A stretch of 64,000 bases of DNA from Prochlorococcus sp. AG-418-I20 (GCA_003214175.1 QCLZ01000003.1:120546-184545); one strand, 5' to 3'. Positions 6,794 through 14,398 are shown, counted from the stretch's first letter. The notes: generated by a model not told the origin, from the sequence alone. Made by a program: numbers and translations.

Positions 6794-6955
6794 TTGGATA
6801 ATAAAGAGCCAGAAAATCCAGTAGTTTATCTTTCTAATTTAGTCAAGAAATTAGATGTAAAAAACAGAAATGGTTTAGTAGCCTTAGCAATAGTAAACCT
6901 TTTAGTGATTCTTTTATTTAAATTTTATTTGAAAGGATCTGGATTATTATCTTGA
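6794..6955 (+). CDS. Small tail-anchored membrane protein (53 aa)
   Basis: A TTG start and TGA stop give 53 residues: a polar N-terminus, the basic helix NLVKKLDVKNR, then one membrane span (LVALAIVNLLVILLFKFYL). The layout repeats that of the 6324 gene just upstream (polar head, C-terminal span), 95 bp away, so the two may form one unit. The TTG start is inferred because no ATG occurs before the helix. Confidence 0.6.
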   Translation: MDNKEPENPVVYLSNLVKKLDVKNRNGLVALAIVNLLVILLFKFYLKGSGLLS

Positions 6956-6989
6956 ATTTAACTGCTGGTAGTATTATTAAGTGTTTTAA

Positions 6990-7760
6990 TTAATCATTAG
7001 AGATTGAATTTGAATTCAACAAGGAAATTGAAGGCCTAATATAAATAAAAATAGACCCATACATATCCTGCATAATTCTCATTTCATCGTCTAAAAATAT
7101 AATTGAAACCTGGCAATTTGGCGATTCTTTATTCCAAGGTAACTTATTCCATACCTCTTTAACTGGATACCATCTATCCATAAGTAATTTACTAAATAAT
7201 GGAATCTTATTAAGTCCATCAACTTTGGAAACTTTTGTCTTTTGTAAGTTCATATCAAGTAAATTATTTCTTAAAACTAAATCACTTGCTAGGGTTATTA
7301 CTCTTCCACCAAAAGTAGGCAATAGTTTGAACCAACCTAAGATAGGAATAGTTGTAAGCCCAAATATTGTAGTGTCAAAAGTAGATATAAATTCTTTTTT
7401 TTCAAAATCAATCTTTTGAGCAATTCTCCCAATAGTTGATATGCCAAAGGATCCTACTTGCAATTGATGTAACTTAAAAAAAAGATTACTTTTAAATTCA
7501 TCATTTAATGCCTTTTCAATAGCAAGGAAGAAAGGAGAACTTCGAAATAATTCAACATTAGAGAAAATCAATTCCCACTCTCCAGACAATAGTTTTTCTG
7601 ATATTTCAAAACTACAGTCTTTAAGAGCATCAATCAATTCATCCATTTCATTAGCTTTTTCCTCATACATAGGAGAAATTAATTTATTTAATCTTTGCCC
7701 TCTATCTGTAACAGCAGCTATTTTATATATATTTGACTTTATCTCTCCAATTTCTTTCAT
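6990..7760 (-). CDS. PAP/fibrillin family (plastid lipid-associated) protein
   Basis: 256 residues. The fibrillin-type core is visible: helical N-terminal part (1-55), then SGEWELIFSNVELFRSSPFF (family W-E-L strand), SFGISTIGRIAQKIDF, and the late strand FLDDEMRIMQDMYGSIFIYIR that matches the C-terminal D-x-x-R-I-x-R-G-like motif. These lipocalin-like proteins associate with thylakoid membranes and plastoglobule-like lipids in cyanobacteria and plants; the ligand is unknown. A second, decayed fibrillin gene is present at 10.2-10.6 kb. Confidence 0.82.
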   Translation of the reverse strand: MKEIGEIKSNIYKIAAVTDRGQRLNKLISPMYEEKANEMDELIDALKDCSFEISEKLLSGEWELIFSNVELFRSSPFFLAIEKALNDEFKSNLFFKLHQLQVGSFGISTIGRIAQKIDFEKKEFISTFDTTIFGLTTIPILGWFKLLPTFGGRVITLASDLVLRNNLLDMNLQKTKVSKVDGLNKIPLFSKLLMDRWYPVKEVWNKLPWNKESPNCQVSIIFLDDEMRIMQDMYGSIFIYIRPSISLLNSNSISND

Positions 7761-7845
7761 AACTCCAACACGAGAAATACTAATTAATCTTAGGAATTTA
7801 ATTTGATGTTGATGGCAATTTTAATAATGTTGGTAATAAAATCAA

Positions 7846-8028
7846 TTAATATTCTCCCCACCTTTTACCAATATCAAACCCCCATTCAGTGGTTAATTTA
7901 ATTACTTCATCATGATTCTTGCATTTTGAAAGGGATAACTTTTTACTAGGATTATTTTTTATAAGCTCAGCAATTTGATTAAGTTGCTCTATTTTTTTTA
8001 GAAAATTACTTAGATCTTTATCTGACAT
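7846..8028 (-). CDS. Nif11-like small protein
   Basis: 60 residues, helical, starting MSDKDLSNFLKKIEQ and ending EVIKLTTEWGFDIGKRWGEY. The pattern of an N-terminal FLKK helix followed by a second helix ending in a GF/GYDI motif resembles Nif11 domains, used as leaders of ribosomal peptides in picocyanobacteria. There is no Gly-Gly cleavage site or Cys-rich core, and no lanthipeptide synthetase in the window, so this is a standalone Nif11-like domain at most. Confidence 0.55.
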   Translation of the reverse strand: MSDKDLSNFLKKIEQLNQIAELIKNNPSKKLSLSKCKNHDEVIKLTTEWGFDIGKRWGEY

Positions 8029-8032
8029 TTAT

Positions 8033-8140
8033 CTAGGAAGTAAATTTTTGATCATAAGTAAATATGTAATAAAGAACCCAGGCAACACCAATAATAAGAA
8101 TTGTAATCATTATATTTACTGACCAAACTACTTCTATCAT
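8033..8140 (-). CDS. Tiny membrane peptide (35 aa)
   Basis: An ATG-to-TAG frame. Residues 4-27 form a single hydrophobic helix (VVWSVNIMITILIIGVAW) with a polar, Lys-containing tail. It is 4 bp upstream of the Nif11-like gene start on the same strand, so both are likely co-transcribed. Not recognised. Confidence 0.5.
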   Translation of the reverse strand: MIEVVWSVNIMITILIIGVAWVLYYIFTYDQKFTS

Positions 8141-8264
8141 GTAATTTTTTTATATATTTTTAATATATCCAAAATTTAAATTAAATTAACCGTTAATAAT
8201 TTAAATCTAGAACAATACACTACTACAACTAGATATATAGAATAGACATAAATAGTTAAAAATT

Positions 8265-8444
8265 ATGGGAGAAGCTAAGAGAAGGGAAGAGTTAGGCTTA
8301 CCACCTAGAGAAAAGAAAAAGGAAAAACAAACATCGAAAAATCAACTAAACAAAATTTTAAATAAATATCCTTATTTACCTTTCATTTTAGGTTTTTCAT
8401 TACTAGCAATATTAATTATCGATTTAGTTAATTACTACAAATAG
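8265..8444 (+). CDS. DUF2839-like small membrane protein
   Basis: 59 residues starting MGEAKRREELGLPPREKKKEK, matching the MGE-x-KRR opening of cyanobacterial DUF2839 proteins, then one C-terminal membrane span (YLPFILGFSLLAILIIDLV). The function is unknown. The ATG is preceded by an A-rich leader without a clear Shine-Dalgarno. Recognition rests on the N-terminal motif and the layout. Confidence 0.7.
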   Translation: MGEAKRREELGLPPREKKKEKQTSKNQLNKILNKYPYLPFILGFSLLAILIIDLVNYYK

Positions 8445-8529
8445 ATATATAAAAAGAGGATACTTTTAGCAGAAAAGAAGATTATCTTCGCAATTGCGAA
8501 ATTATTTTTCCATAATAAAAATAAAACTC

Positions 8530-8715
8530 ATGAAACCGATTAACACCTCATACGCCTTAATTTTAGGGGTACTAACATTGTTTCCAATACCTAATGCAAA
8601 TGCAGGTGGCTGCAGTTCTCATACTGAGAACAAGGCAGAAATTGAATGCTTGTCTGATGATAAAAAATGTATAGAAGAGAAAGAAAAAGAATCACTATAC
8701 AAAGTTGAGGCCTAA
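8530..8715 (+). CDS. Small exported Cys-containing protein
   Basis: 61 residues from the ATG at 8530; an upstream in-frame TTG (8494) would add 12 residues before the signal peptide and is less likely. A signal peptide (about 1-23, ending NANA) precedes a GGCSSHTENKAEIECL region and a charged tail with a third Cys (KKCIEEKE). The stop TAA is directly followed by the ATG of the next gene at 8716, a clear two-gene operon. Function unknown. Confidence 0.65.
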   Translation: MKPINTSYALILGVLTLFPIPNANAGGCSSHTENKAEIECLSDDKKCIEEKEKESLYKVEA

Positions 8716-9018
8716 ATGTTTGATAATCTAGGAACTGCTCTAGTACAGGCATTAGGCTTCTTTGCTGTTTTTGGTTTTTTTGTATATCAAACTTTATTCG
8801 CAGATAGCAAACCCAAAAATTTAAAATCAAATCCTAAAAAAACAAAGGTTTCCGACAAAAAGGAATCAATTAAAAAAGAACCTAAAAAAGGCTTATTTAA
8901 CAGAAAATCTAAACCTGTTGAAGAGAATTTAATAGTCCAAAAAAAGGGATTATTTGGGAGAAAAAAAGAAGTTATTAAAGAAGAGATTAAACCAAAGAAA
9001 AAAGGTTGGTTTAAATAG
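8716..9018 (+). CDS. Membrane-anchored lysine-rich protein with GLFxRK repeats
   Basis: 100 residues. A single span lies at about 8-28 (ALVQALGFFAVFGFFVYQ); the rest is extremely Lys-rich and contains the repeated units KKGLFNRKSK (about 58-67) and KKGLFGRKKE (about 76-85) and a final KKKGWFK. The repeats look like short basic-aromatic binding modules, perhaps for lipid head groups or nucleic acid (speculation). The ATG begins immediately after the previous gene's stop. Confidence 0.72.
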   Translation: MFDNLGTALVQALGFFAVFGFFVYQTLFADSKPKNLKSNPKKTKVSDKKESIKKEPKKGLFNRKSKPVEENLIVQKKGLFGRKKEVIKEEIKPKKKGWFK

Positions 9019-9104
9019 ATAAAGGTACTTAAACACTTTTTTGATATCTTTTATACAAAAAATTTTTTTATTAACTTTATAATTTACAGAAGATAACTTT
9101 CAAA

Positions 9105-9239
9105 ATGAATCATAGAGAAATCACAAAAAAATATAGCGAGTTACTTAACAAGGCTGAGTTTGCTAATGGCCGTAAGGAAGTTGTAGGTCTTTTAAAAAAA
9201 GCTGCAAAATTGAAATCTCAGATTGAAATCAATTATTAG
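9105..9239 (+). CDS. Small helical protein (44 aa)
   Basis: An ATG-to-TAG frame encoding a soluble, basic, two-helix peptide (REITKKYSELLNKAEFANG, then KEVVGLLKKAAKLKSQIE). There is no signal or membrane segment. The regular amphipathic pattern suggests real coding. Family not recognised. Confidence 0.6.
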   Translation: MNHREITKKYSELLNKAEFANGRKEVVGLLKKAAKLKSQIEINY

Positions 9240-9324
9240 ATCTTAAAATTAGTTTAATTCTAAATGTAAAAAATATTTTTAAATAAGTTTTTACATGAGA
9301 TAATCTGCATAGATTATTTTTCTT

Positions 9325-9504
9325 ATGAATAAAAAAGGTTATACAACCGAAAGCGGTGGTAGACAGAATGGTTTTGCAATTGAACCAGAAATTAACCCCA
9401 TATCAGAAGGTGAATCAAAGAAATCCATATTTTTATTTATTGGAATATTATTACCTTTTCTAATAGGCGGTTTTTATTATTTAAGGACTCTGAATATATT
9501 CTGA
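9325..9504 (+). CDS. psb34: Psb34-like photosystem II assembly protein
   Basis: 59 residues. The N-terminus GYTTESGGRQNGFAIEPEI matches the Y-T-T-E-x-G-G-R-x-N-x-F-A-x-E-P signature of cyanobacterial Psb34, a small protein that joins photosystem II assembly intermediates around CP47 and competes with high-light-inducible proteins. One C-terminal membrane span (IFLFIGILLPFLIGGFYYL) agrees with the family. It is a single gene with a convergent neighbour 4 bp after its stop. The symbol is from motif memory. Confidence 0.75.
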   Translation: MNKKGYTTESGGRQNGFAIEPEINPISEGESKKSIFLFIGILLPFLIGGFYYLRTLNIF

Positions 9505-9508
9505 TATT

Positions 9509-9688
9509 TTATAAGCCATTTTTAGCAATATATTCTTCTGAACTAACTATATCTTGCATTAAGCCCTCTGATGATGGATTAAATCCATTTTGTTCTAAAA
9601 ATGACTTAACCTTTTCAAACTTTTGCTGAATTTTTTTTGTATAGGGAGTAGTCATCAAATAATCATCTTTTTCTGTTGAATAGTTCAT
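9509..9688 (-). CDS. Small soluble hypothetical protein (59 aa)
   Basis: An ATG-to-TAA frame; hydrophilic and probably helical (YTKKIQQKFEKVKSFLEQNG then PSSEGLMQDIVSSEEYIAKNG). No membrane segment or Cys. It abuts the convergent Psb34-like gene. Not recognised. Confidence 0.6.
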   Translation of the reverse strand: MNYSTEKDDYLMTTPYTKKIQQKFEKVKSFLEQNGFNPSSEGLMQDIVSSEEYIAKNGL

Positions 9689-9824
9689 CTGATTATCAAA
9701 TTGGTTTTATAGTCAAATTTTGCAAAATGTCCAATTAGTGGTGAAGTTATAAATAATACATAAATAGTTTAATAGTAATAAATACTTATAATAAGCTTTT
9801 CGGCGAACATTATTGTTTTAATTT

Positions 9825-10112
9825 TTAAAGAGTACTTATAGTAACAAGTTCCATTAGATCTCTGGACTGCAGATATTTTTGAAATACTTCAGAATAGAAT
9901 GCTTTTTTTGCAGCAAATTTTGATTCGAATTCTATTACTAATCCAAGATGGCCTCCATCCCATTCGTTTGAATTTGATTCTTGTATTAAATCTCTCTTTA
10001 CTATTACTCCTCCAACCGATTTAATCCAAGGCAAAACTGTTCTTATATATTCCAGAAATAAATCAACATTTGGAATTGAAATTTTCTTTAGCCAATAGCT
10101 CTTTGTCATCAA
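9825..10112 (-). CDS. DUF1330 family protein
   Basis: 95 residues of a ferredoxin-like (dimeric alpha/beta barrel) small protein: beta1 SYWLKKISI, helix FLEYIRTVLPWIKSVGG, beta2 VIVKRDL, then EWDGGHLGLVIEFES and helix KAFYSEVFQKYLQSRD. The GG-x-V-x-x-R-D and EF-x-S motifs are typical of DUF1330. Met1 and Met2 are both possible starts. Unknown function, possibly a small-molecule monooxygenase-like dimer. Confidence 0.72.
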   Translation of the reverse strand: MMTKSYWLKKISIPNVDLFLEYIRTVLPWIKSVGGVIVKRDLIQESNSNEWDGGHLGLVIEFESKFAAKKAFYSEVFQKYLQSRDLMELVTISTL

Positions 10113-10204
10113 ATCAACATATTCTGGATAGAATATAGCATATGAAGTTGGGTATCTATCCTTAGCTTTATCCTCAGGGTTTATTAAATTGAATTAGGAG
10201 ATCA

Positions 10205-10566
10205 ATGATTAAGTTTGCTTATTGAATCTCCAAACTCAGATAATATTCGATGTGTTGCCGAAAAACTTGAATATTTTAATAACTTTGCCTTTAGCAAATA
10301 TAGAAATTATTTACAGGGTGTCTGGGAGCTTAGGTGGACAGTTCTAATAGTTTTTTTTTAAATATTATCCTTTGATTGATAGCCTTCAATTTCTTGCTCC
10401 CTTTAATTTTAATGGTCTCAAGTTGCTCAAACAAAGATGTAAAGAGTCAATTATTGGTACTATTATTTTAATTAGACTTAATCACATAAATGAGATAAAA
10501 ATTAGTTTCTAATTTAAATATGCTGAAGTTATTGGTCCTGAAATTGGAAGAAAAAAAATAAATTAA
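10205..10566 (+). pseudogene. Decayed PAP/fibrillin family gene
   Basis: Conceptual translation shows a fibrillin-like protein split over frames. One frame (about 10215-10358) reads LIESPNSDNIRCVAEKLEY through LQGVWELRWT and stops at a TAA just after a run of nine T (10351-10359). A second frame continues from 10360 with YYPLIDSLQFLAPFNFNGL and IIGTIILIRLNHINEIKI, has an in-frame TAA at 10510-10512, and resumes FKYAEVIGPEIGRKKI before ending at about 10566. The expected C-terminal strands of the family are missing, cut off by the convergent gene at 10563. One frameshift, one nonsense codon, a disrupted start region and 3' truncation make a pseudogene very likely. Confidence 0.8.
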
Positions 10567-10856
10567 TTTTTTATCCAAATAAACTTTAAAAAGAAATAAA
10601 TTGGAAAATATTTAAAAGATTCCATAGGTATTTCATAGGTTATAAATTCGATGTAATACTTTACCCAATATCCAATATCAATTCCAAATAGAATTCTTTC
10701 TAAAACAAACCAAAATTCTTTATCAAAGATTTTTTGAATGTTTGAGAAAATATATTCATAATGGAAGATATTCCAATATCCAGTTAAGGATGAAGTTAAA
10801 ATAAGCCAAAATGATATGAATAGAAAACTTTTAAGAAATTTATAAAATTTTTTCAT
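10563..10856 (-). CDS. Hypothetical membrane protein
   Basis: 97 residues, rich in Phe, Tyr and Ile, with two or three hydrophobic stretches (about 8-27, 45-60, 80-94). It overlaps the end of the decayed fibrillin gene by a few bases and may have arrived with the event that truncated that gene. Composition is very AT-driven; not recognised. Confidence 0.55.
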   Translation of the reverse strand: MKKFYKFLKSFLFISFWLILTSSLTGYWNIFHYEYIFSNIQKIFDKEFWFVLERILFGIDIGYWVKYYIEFITYEIPMESFKYFPIYFFLKFIWIKN

Positions 10857-10986
10857 ATATCTCCAGCTGTTTTATAAAATTTCAAATATCTCTTATTATT
10901 ATTAGAATCAAAATTAATTTCTATGAAATGTATCCAAAAAGATATAAAAATATTGAGAAAAATAGTAAATTATTGTGATTAATAAC

Positions 10987-11112
10987 TTATTCTTCTTTTT
11001 TTAGATTCTGTGCCTTTAGATTTTTATTTTTAAGCAAAAATCCTAAAAACAGAAAAGCCAAATATATTAGTAAACTTATTCCAAATATTAAAACTATCTT
11101 TGAAATATCCAT
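10987..11112 (-). CDS. Single-span membrane peptide (41 aa)
   Basis: An ATG-to-TAA frame: helix at residues 4-27 (SKIVLIFGISLLIYLAFLFL) followed by a basic/acidic tail (KNKNLKAQNLKKEE). The pattern is that of other micro-membrane proteins in the window. Function unknown. Confidence 0.55.
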   Translation of the reverse strand: MDISKIVLIFGISLLIYLAFLFLGFLLKNKNLKAQNLKKEE

Positions 11113-11231
11113 AAATGATTTTTTTATATAACTTACAACATTTTTTCGGGAATTTTTATCTATGGTAATTATTTTTTATTTATCACAATATTAATTAGCA
11201 ATTATTAAGCTGAATACATTACTTTAATCAT

Positions 11232-11636
11232 ATGCAAGTAGTTTTTGCCTGGAGCCTTTGTCTTTCAGTAGGGGTTGTTTTAATTTCAATTATTCCATTA
11301 ACTATTGGTAGGATTAAAGCAGGTTATTCTGTTGAAAACATGGCAGCACCTAGGGCTTTGTTTGACGAATTACCTTTATTTGGTAAAAGAGCAGTTTGGT
11401 GTCATCAAAATTGTTGGGAAAGTATTTCCTTACATGCTCCTGCATGTATTCTTTGCTTGATTACTTTAACTGATTCAAACATTGCAATTATTGCAGCGTG
11501 GATACATCCTCTTTTACGTTTCTTATATATTGGAGCCTATATATTTAATATTCCAACCGCTAGGGGTTTAATATGGGCCTCAGGTCTTTTTACGACATTA
11601 TTGTTGTACAAAGAGGGCTTAACTCAATTGATATAA
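11232..11636 (+). CDS. MAPEG family membrane protein
   Basis: 134 residues with four membrane segments. The loop between spans 1 and 2 (NMAAPRALFDELPLFGKRAVWCHQNCWESISLHAPA) follows the MAPEG pattern in which an Arg- and Asn/Glu-containing motif lies at the start of span 2. MAPEG proteins include glutathione S-transferases and related enzymes; many bacterial members are uncharacterised. The gene stands alone with a convergent neighbour 2 bp after its stop. Confidence 0.75.
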   Translation: MQVVFAWSLCLSVGVVLISIIPLTIGRIKAGYSVENMAAPRALFDELPLFGKRAVWCHQNCWESISLHAPACILCLITLTDSNIAIIAAWIHPLLRFLYIGAYIFNIPTARGLIWASGLFTTLLLYKEGLTQLI

Positions 11637-11637
11637 A

Positions 11638-12507
11638 CTATTTATACAATAAATTTTCTAAGTCATTTAACTGATATTCATTAATTAATTTAACTTTGTT
11701 TGAATTAGCTAGTTGCTGGGCTGACTTTGTAAAGCCAGATTTGGAAACTAATATTGCATGAGTACCTTTCCAAAATAATTTACCAGCTGAAATTTCCTGC
11801 ACAGCTTTATTTCCAATAGCTTTTTCATGGTCTTTGCATTGAATACATATTCTCAAATCATTTATTGATGCAATTAGGTCAACCCCTTGATCTCCAGTAT
11901 TTGGCGTTTCTTTTACTTCCCAGCCATGTTGTTTGAGAATTTCCATACAATGATTTTCAAATTTAATACCTTTTTTATAGCTTTCGTTAATGTTTTTTGA
12001 GTAGTTATTTTCTATTAAGTTTAAGCATGATTTCTCTATTTGACTTGCTATGAATACAAACCAATCCTCATTTTCGAGATTTCTAATAGATCCAATTATC
12101 TCATCATCAATAGTAGGATTCTCATCACAATAAGATTTCCACTTTTCGAAAAATAATTCCAAACTTCCAAATTTTTTTAAAATAACTTTTTCCCAAAAGT
12201 ATGGTATGCCCTCTTTGAATCGCTTCGAACCTTTATTTATATTATTCTCTATAGCTTTTTCACTAAGAGGTGGATTACCAATCCATTTTTTAAAGTCCTC
12301 GTTACCATAAGCATCTATTTCCCTTAATCTAATCCTTTCCTCTAATAAATTGTATTTGTTTTCTTCTATTAAATTATTAATTGTTTTAATAAAAAAATTT
12401 GAATTTAAGGCATTATTTAATTTAAACCTTTTCTTTTTAATTTGATAATTCCTTGCAACTATAAAAATTAAAAAAATGATAAAAATTAAAATAAAAAAAA
12501 ATTTCAT
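11638..12507 (-). CDS. Membrane-anchored Mrr-like restriction-endonuclease-fold protein
   Basis: 289 residues. A membrane span at 2-19 precedes a helical region (30-175) and a C-terminal Mrr catalytic-type domain (about 178-285). The PD-(D/E)xK elements are visible: Glu184 in KGIKFENHCMEIL, Asp210 in GDQGVDLIA and the Q-x-K pair Gln223/Lys225 in CIQCKDH. Mrr-type enzymes cleave modified or foreign DNA, while membrane-bound homologues are of unclear role. No methylase or specificity gene is adjacent, so it is not a classical restriction-modification system. All catalytic residues appear intact. Confidence 0.8.
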   Translation of the reverse strand: MKFFFILIFIIFLIFIVARNYQIKKKRFKLNNALNSNFFIKTINNLIEENKYNLLEERIRLREIDAYGNEDFKKWIGNPPLSEKAIENNINKGSKRFKEGIPYFWEKVILKKFGSLELFFEKWKSYCDENPTIDDEIIGSIRNLENEDWFVFIASQIEKSCLNLIENNYSKNINESYKKGIKFENHCMEILKQHGWEVKETPNTGDQGVDLIASINDLRICIQCKDHEKAIGNKAVQEISAGKLFWKGTHAILVSKSGFTKSAQQLANSNKVKLINEYQLNDLENLLYK

Positions 12508-12528
12508 TAATGATTTTTATTTTTGGAT

Positions 12529-12780
12529 CTAAAAAGTTTTTGTTTTTCTTATAACAAAATTATTTTTTGTTATTACTGAAGATTCATTTACTTCAAACCC
12601 ATTTATCGCTGATATTTCTCCTTTTATTCCCTCTAATGTTAATTGCTCGATAATTCCTTTTATCACTTCATCTTCGACCAATTTTCTATCAATCCTTTCA
12701 GGTGTGATGTCTGTAAGCCATTTTGAGGTCTTTTTTTTTATAACCTCTGTAGGGTTCGTTATTTTTAGGTAGATAGCCAT
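12529..12780 (-). CDS. Hypothetical soluble protein
   Basis: 83 residues, no membrane segment, alternating beta-type hydrophobics and charges (AIYLKITNPTEVI at the start, ITKNNFVIRKTKTF at the end) and a central acidic helix (RKLVEDEVIKGIIEQL). It lies 21 bp upstream of the Mrr-like gene on the same strand, so the two may be co-transcribed. Family not recognised. Confidence 0.65.
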   Translation of the reverse strand: MAIYLKITNPTEVIKKKTSKWLTDITPERIDRKLVEDEVIKGIIEQLTLEGIKGEISAINGFEVNESSVITKNNFVIRKTKTF

Positions 12781-12820
12781 TTTTTTAGTCTTTCTACTGA
12801 ATTATAAGCATTAAATATTC

Positions 12821-13018
12821 CTAACTTTTATTATTGTCATTACTTTCCCACTCAAGAAATTGAAAAACAAGAATTGTAAAGATTGAGAAAAATACTATAA
12901 ACAACCCTAACCAACCTATGAATTTGTGTTCAGTAAAAAGATTTGTAAGCATTGATTTTTCTTGATACCTTGATTCCATTTCATATTGGTAATAATCAAT
13001 AACTTGAAATATATTCAT
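12821..13018 (-). CDS. Small single-span membrane protein
   Basis: 65 residues: polar aromatic N-terminus, one membrane span at about 34-53 (IGWLGLFIVFFSIFTILVF) and an acidic/Asn tail. It shares the strand and spacing (40 bp) of its neighbours. Not recognised. Confidence 0.6.
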   Translation of the reverse strand: MNIFQVIDYYQYEMESRYQEKSMLTNLFTEHKFIGWLGLFIVFFSIFTILVFQFLEWESNDNNKS

Positions 13019-13060
13019 AATTAATAATTTAATAAATCGTTCAATTAGGGGATAATAATT

Positions 13061-13480
13061 TCAACCGTTTAATTTAATAAAAGCTTCCGATAGGAAATCT
13101 GGCCTTTTTCTTATTATAGAAAAATTTAGTTTATTTATTAAGACTAAATTGACTTCAGCGATTGTTAAGATCTCATTTTTCTTGTTAAGAAATTTTGAAT
13201 AAACATTAATCCTAGGACTTTTTTCAATATTGAATTTGCTCTCGATTGTTATTTTTTCACCAAGAAATAAAGGAGATTTATATTTTATTGAAGTGTTGAT
13301 TAAGGGCAAATCTAAGCCTTTTTTAGTTAGTTCGAAATAACTTATACCTACTTCTAAAAGTGCATTTATTCGGCTTTCTTCAAGCCAATTAAAATATGTA
13401 CCATGCCACATAACTCCTGCATGGTCTGCATGTTGAGGTAAAACAACTTTTTCTATTTTCCATACTGGTTTTGAGTTCAT
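13061..13480 (-). CDS. 4HBT-family acyl-CoA thioesterase
   Basis: 139 residues with a hot-dog fold signature: HADHAGVMWHGTYFNWLEESR contains the D-x-x-G-V-x-x-x-x-x-Y-x-x-x-x-E active-site pattern of 4-hydroxybenzoyl-CoA thioesterases, with Asp19 and Glu34. Beta strands INTSIKYKSPLFLGEKITI follow. A candidate role is DHNA-CoA thioesterase in phylloquinone synthesis or a general fatty-acyl thioesterase; the substrate cannot be told from sequence. Length is standard. Confidence 0.8.
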   Translation of the reverse strand: MNSKPVWKIEKVVLPQHADHAGVMWHGTYFNWLEESRINALLEVGISYFELTKKGLDLPLINTSIKYKSPLFLGEKITIESKFNIEKSPRINVYSKFLNKKNEILTIAEVNLVLINKLNFSIIRKRPDFLSEAFIKLNG

Positions 13481-13616
13481 TTTTTATTTTTAAAATATTT
13501 TTGATCAATGCAAAAAGCTAATTTTGATATTGTATATTATTATTCTTTATTAATAAAATAATCAGCAAAACTATAATTATAAATTTATGTTTAATCGTAA
13601 TAATAGGGGCAGAAAA

Positions 13617-13823
13617 ATGAAGAAGATTTTTCAATGGGAAGAATATTTAAATTGGAAAAAAATGACAAAAAAACAGAAATTAAATTTTAAGAGGGCCTGT
13701 TTATTCCCATTACTTGTGTATGTAGTTTATGTTTTTCTTAATCAGTACTCCTTTGCAATTTTTTTATTACTAGTTCTTTATTTTTTAATTAGATTCAAAA
13801 ATAGAAATAAATTAGACAGATGA
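13617..13823 (+). CDS. Small two-span membrane protein
   Basis: 68 residues from the ATG at 13617, which has a good Shine-Dalgarno (AGGGG, 7 bp upstream); an in-frame ATG at 13587 would add ten residues but lacks one. A basic N-terminal part (KKMTKKQKLNFKRA) is followed by two close membrane segments (LFPLLVYVVYVFL and FAIFLLLVLYFLI) and a basic tail. Not recognised. Confidence 0.6.
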   Translation: MKKIFQWEEYLNWKKMTKKQKLNFKRACLFPLLVYVVYVFLNQYSFAIFLLLVLYFLIRFKNRNKLDR

Positions 13824-13922
13824 ATATTTTTTATTTGATTTATTTAGATTTGTTCTAAAATAATTAATATCCGACGAATAACTTTATTGGTATAAGAGGA
13901 TAGTATTAGATACATCGTTTTT

Positions 13923-14162
13923 ATGAAAAGAATTATTTTATTTTTATGTATATTCGTTTTTTTAATATTTTCTAATACGAATAATTTATTTGCAAAAGAA
14001 ATTGGAAATAACATTAAAGAAGATATTTCTAATAAAATTCAAGAAATTAAGCCTGATATTAATAAAAAAACAAATATTTCTAATTCTTTAGCAGAAGATA
14101 TATTTGGTGATGAACAAACATTTCCATTTGTTGCAGGTTTAGGAAAAAATGCAGCCCATTAA
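13923..14162 (+). CDS. Small exported hypothetical protein
   Basis: 79 residues: signal peptide about 1-24 (cleavage near LFAKE), then an Asn/Lys/Ile-rich linker and a conserved-looking end EDIFGDEQTFPFVAGLGKNAAH. The C-terminal motif looks like a functional element in an otherwise disordered chain. Lumenal or periplasmic location is likely. Function unknown. Confidence 0.6.
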   Translation: MKRIILFLCIFVFLIFSNTNNLFAKEIGNNIKEDISNKIQEIKPDINKKTNISNSLAEDIFGDEQTFPFVAGLGKNAAH

Positions 14163-14207
14163 TTTCAAAGTTATTGATAATGTAGAAAAAACAATTTTTA
14201 CATAACT

Positions 14208-14372
14208 ATGAAAGGTCTTAGGGTCCTAGAGCTTTCTGAAGCACTTAATGTTGACACCTCTGACTTGTTAGCTGTTTGTGCAATTCTAAAAATAAAAGCC
14301 ACATCTAGATTAAGCATGCTTTTATTTGAAGATTGTAAAAAAATAACTGATTACTATGAAAATAAAAATTAG
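14208..14372 (+). CDS. Small IF-2 N-terminal-like protein (54 aa)
   Basis: An ATG-to-TAG frame encoding MKGLRVLELSEALNVDTSDL and a helical remainder with two Cys. The opening V-x-E-L-A/S-x-x-L-x-V-x-x-x-x-L pattern resembles the small IF2_N helical domain found at the start of translation initiation factor 2, here as a standalone peptide. Role unknown; the resemblance is moderate. It lies 45 bp downstream of the exported-protein gene on the same strand. Confidence 0.65.
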   Translation: MKGLRVLELSEALNVDTSDLLAVCAILKIKATSRLSMLLFEDCKKITDYYENKN

Positions 14373-14398
14373 TTTTTTCTTAATATAAAATATTTTTT

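Noticed and set aside
8591..8830. Minus-strand frame of 79 codons
   Set aside because: Antisense to the exported-protein and lysine-rich-protein genes, which have clear signal peptide, span and coupled stop-start.
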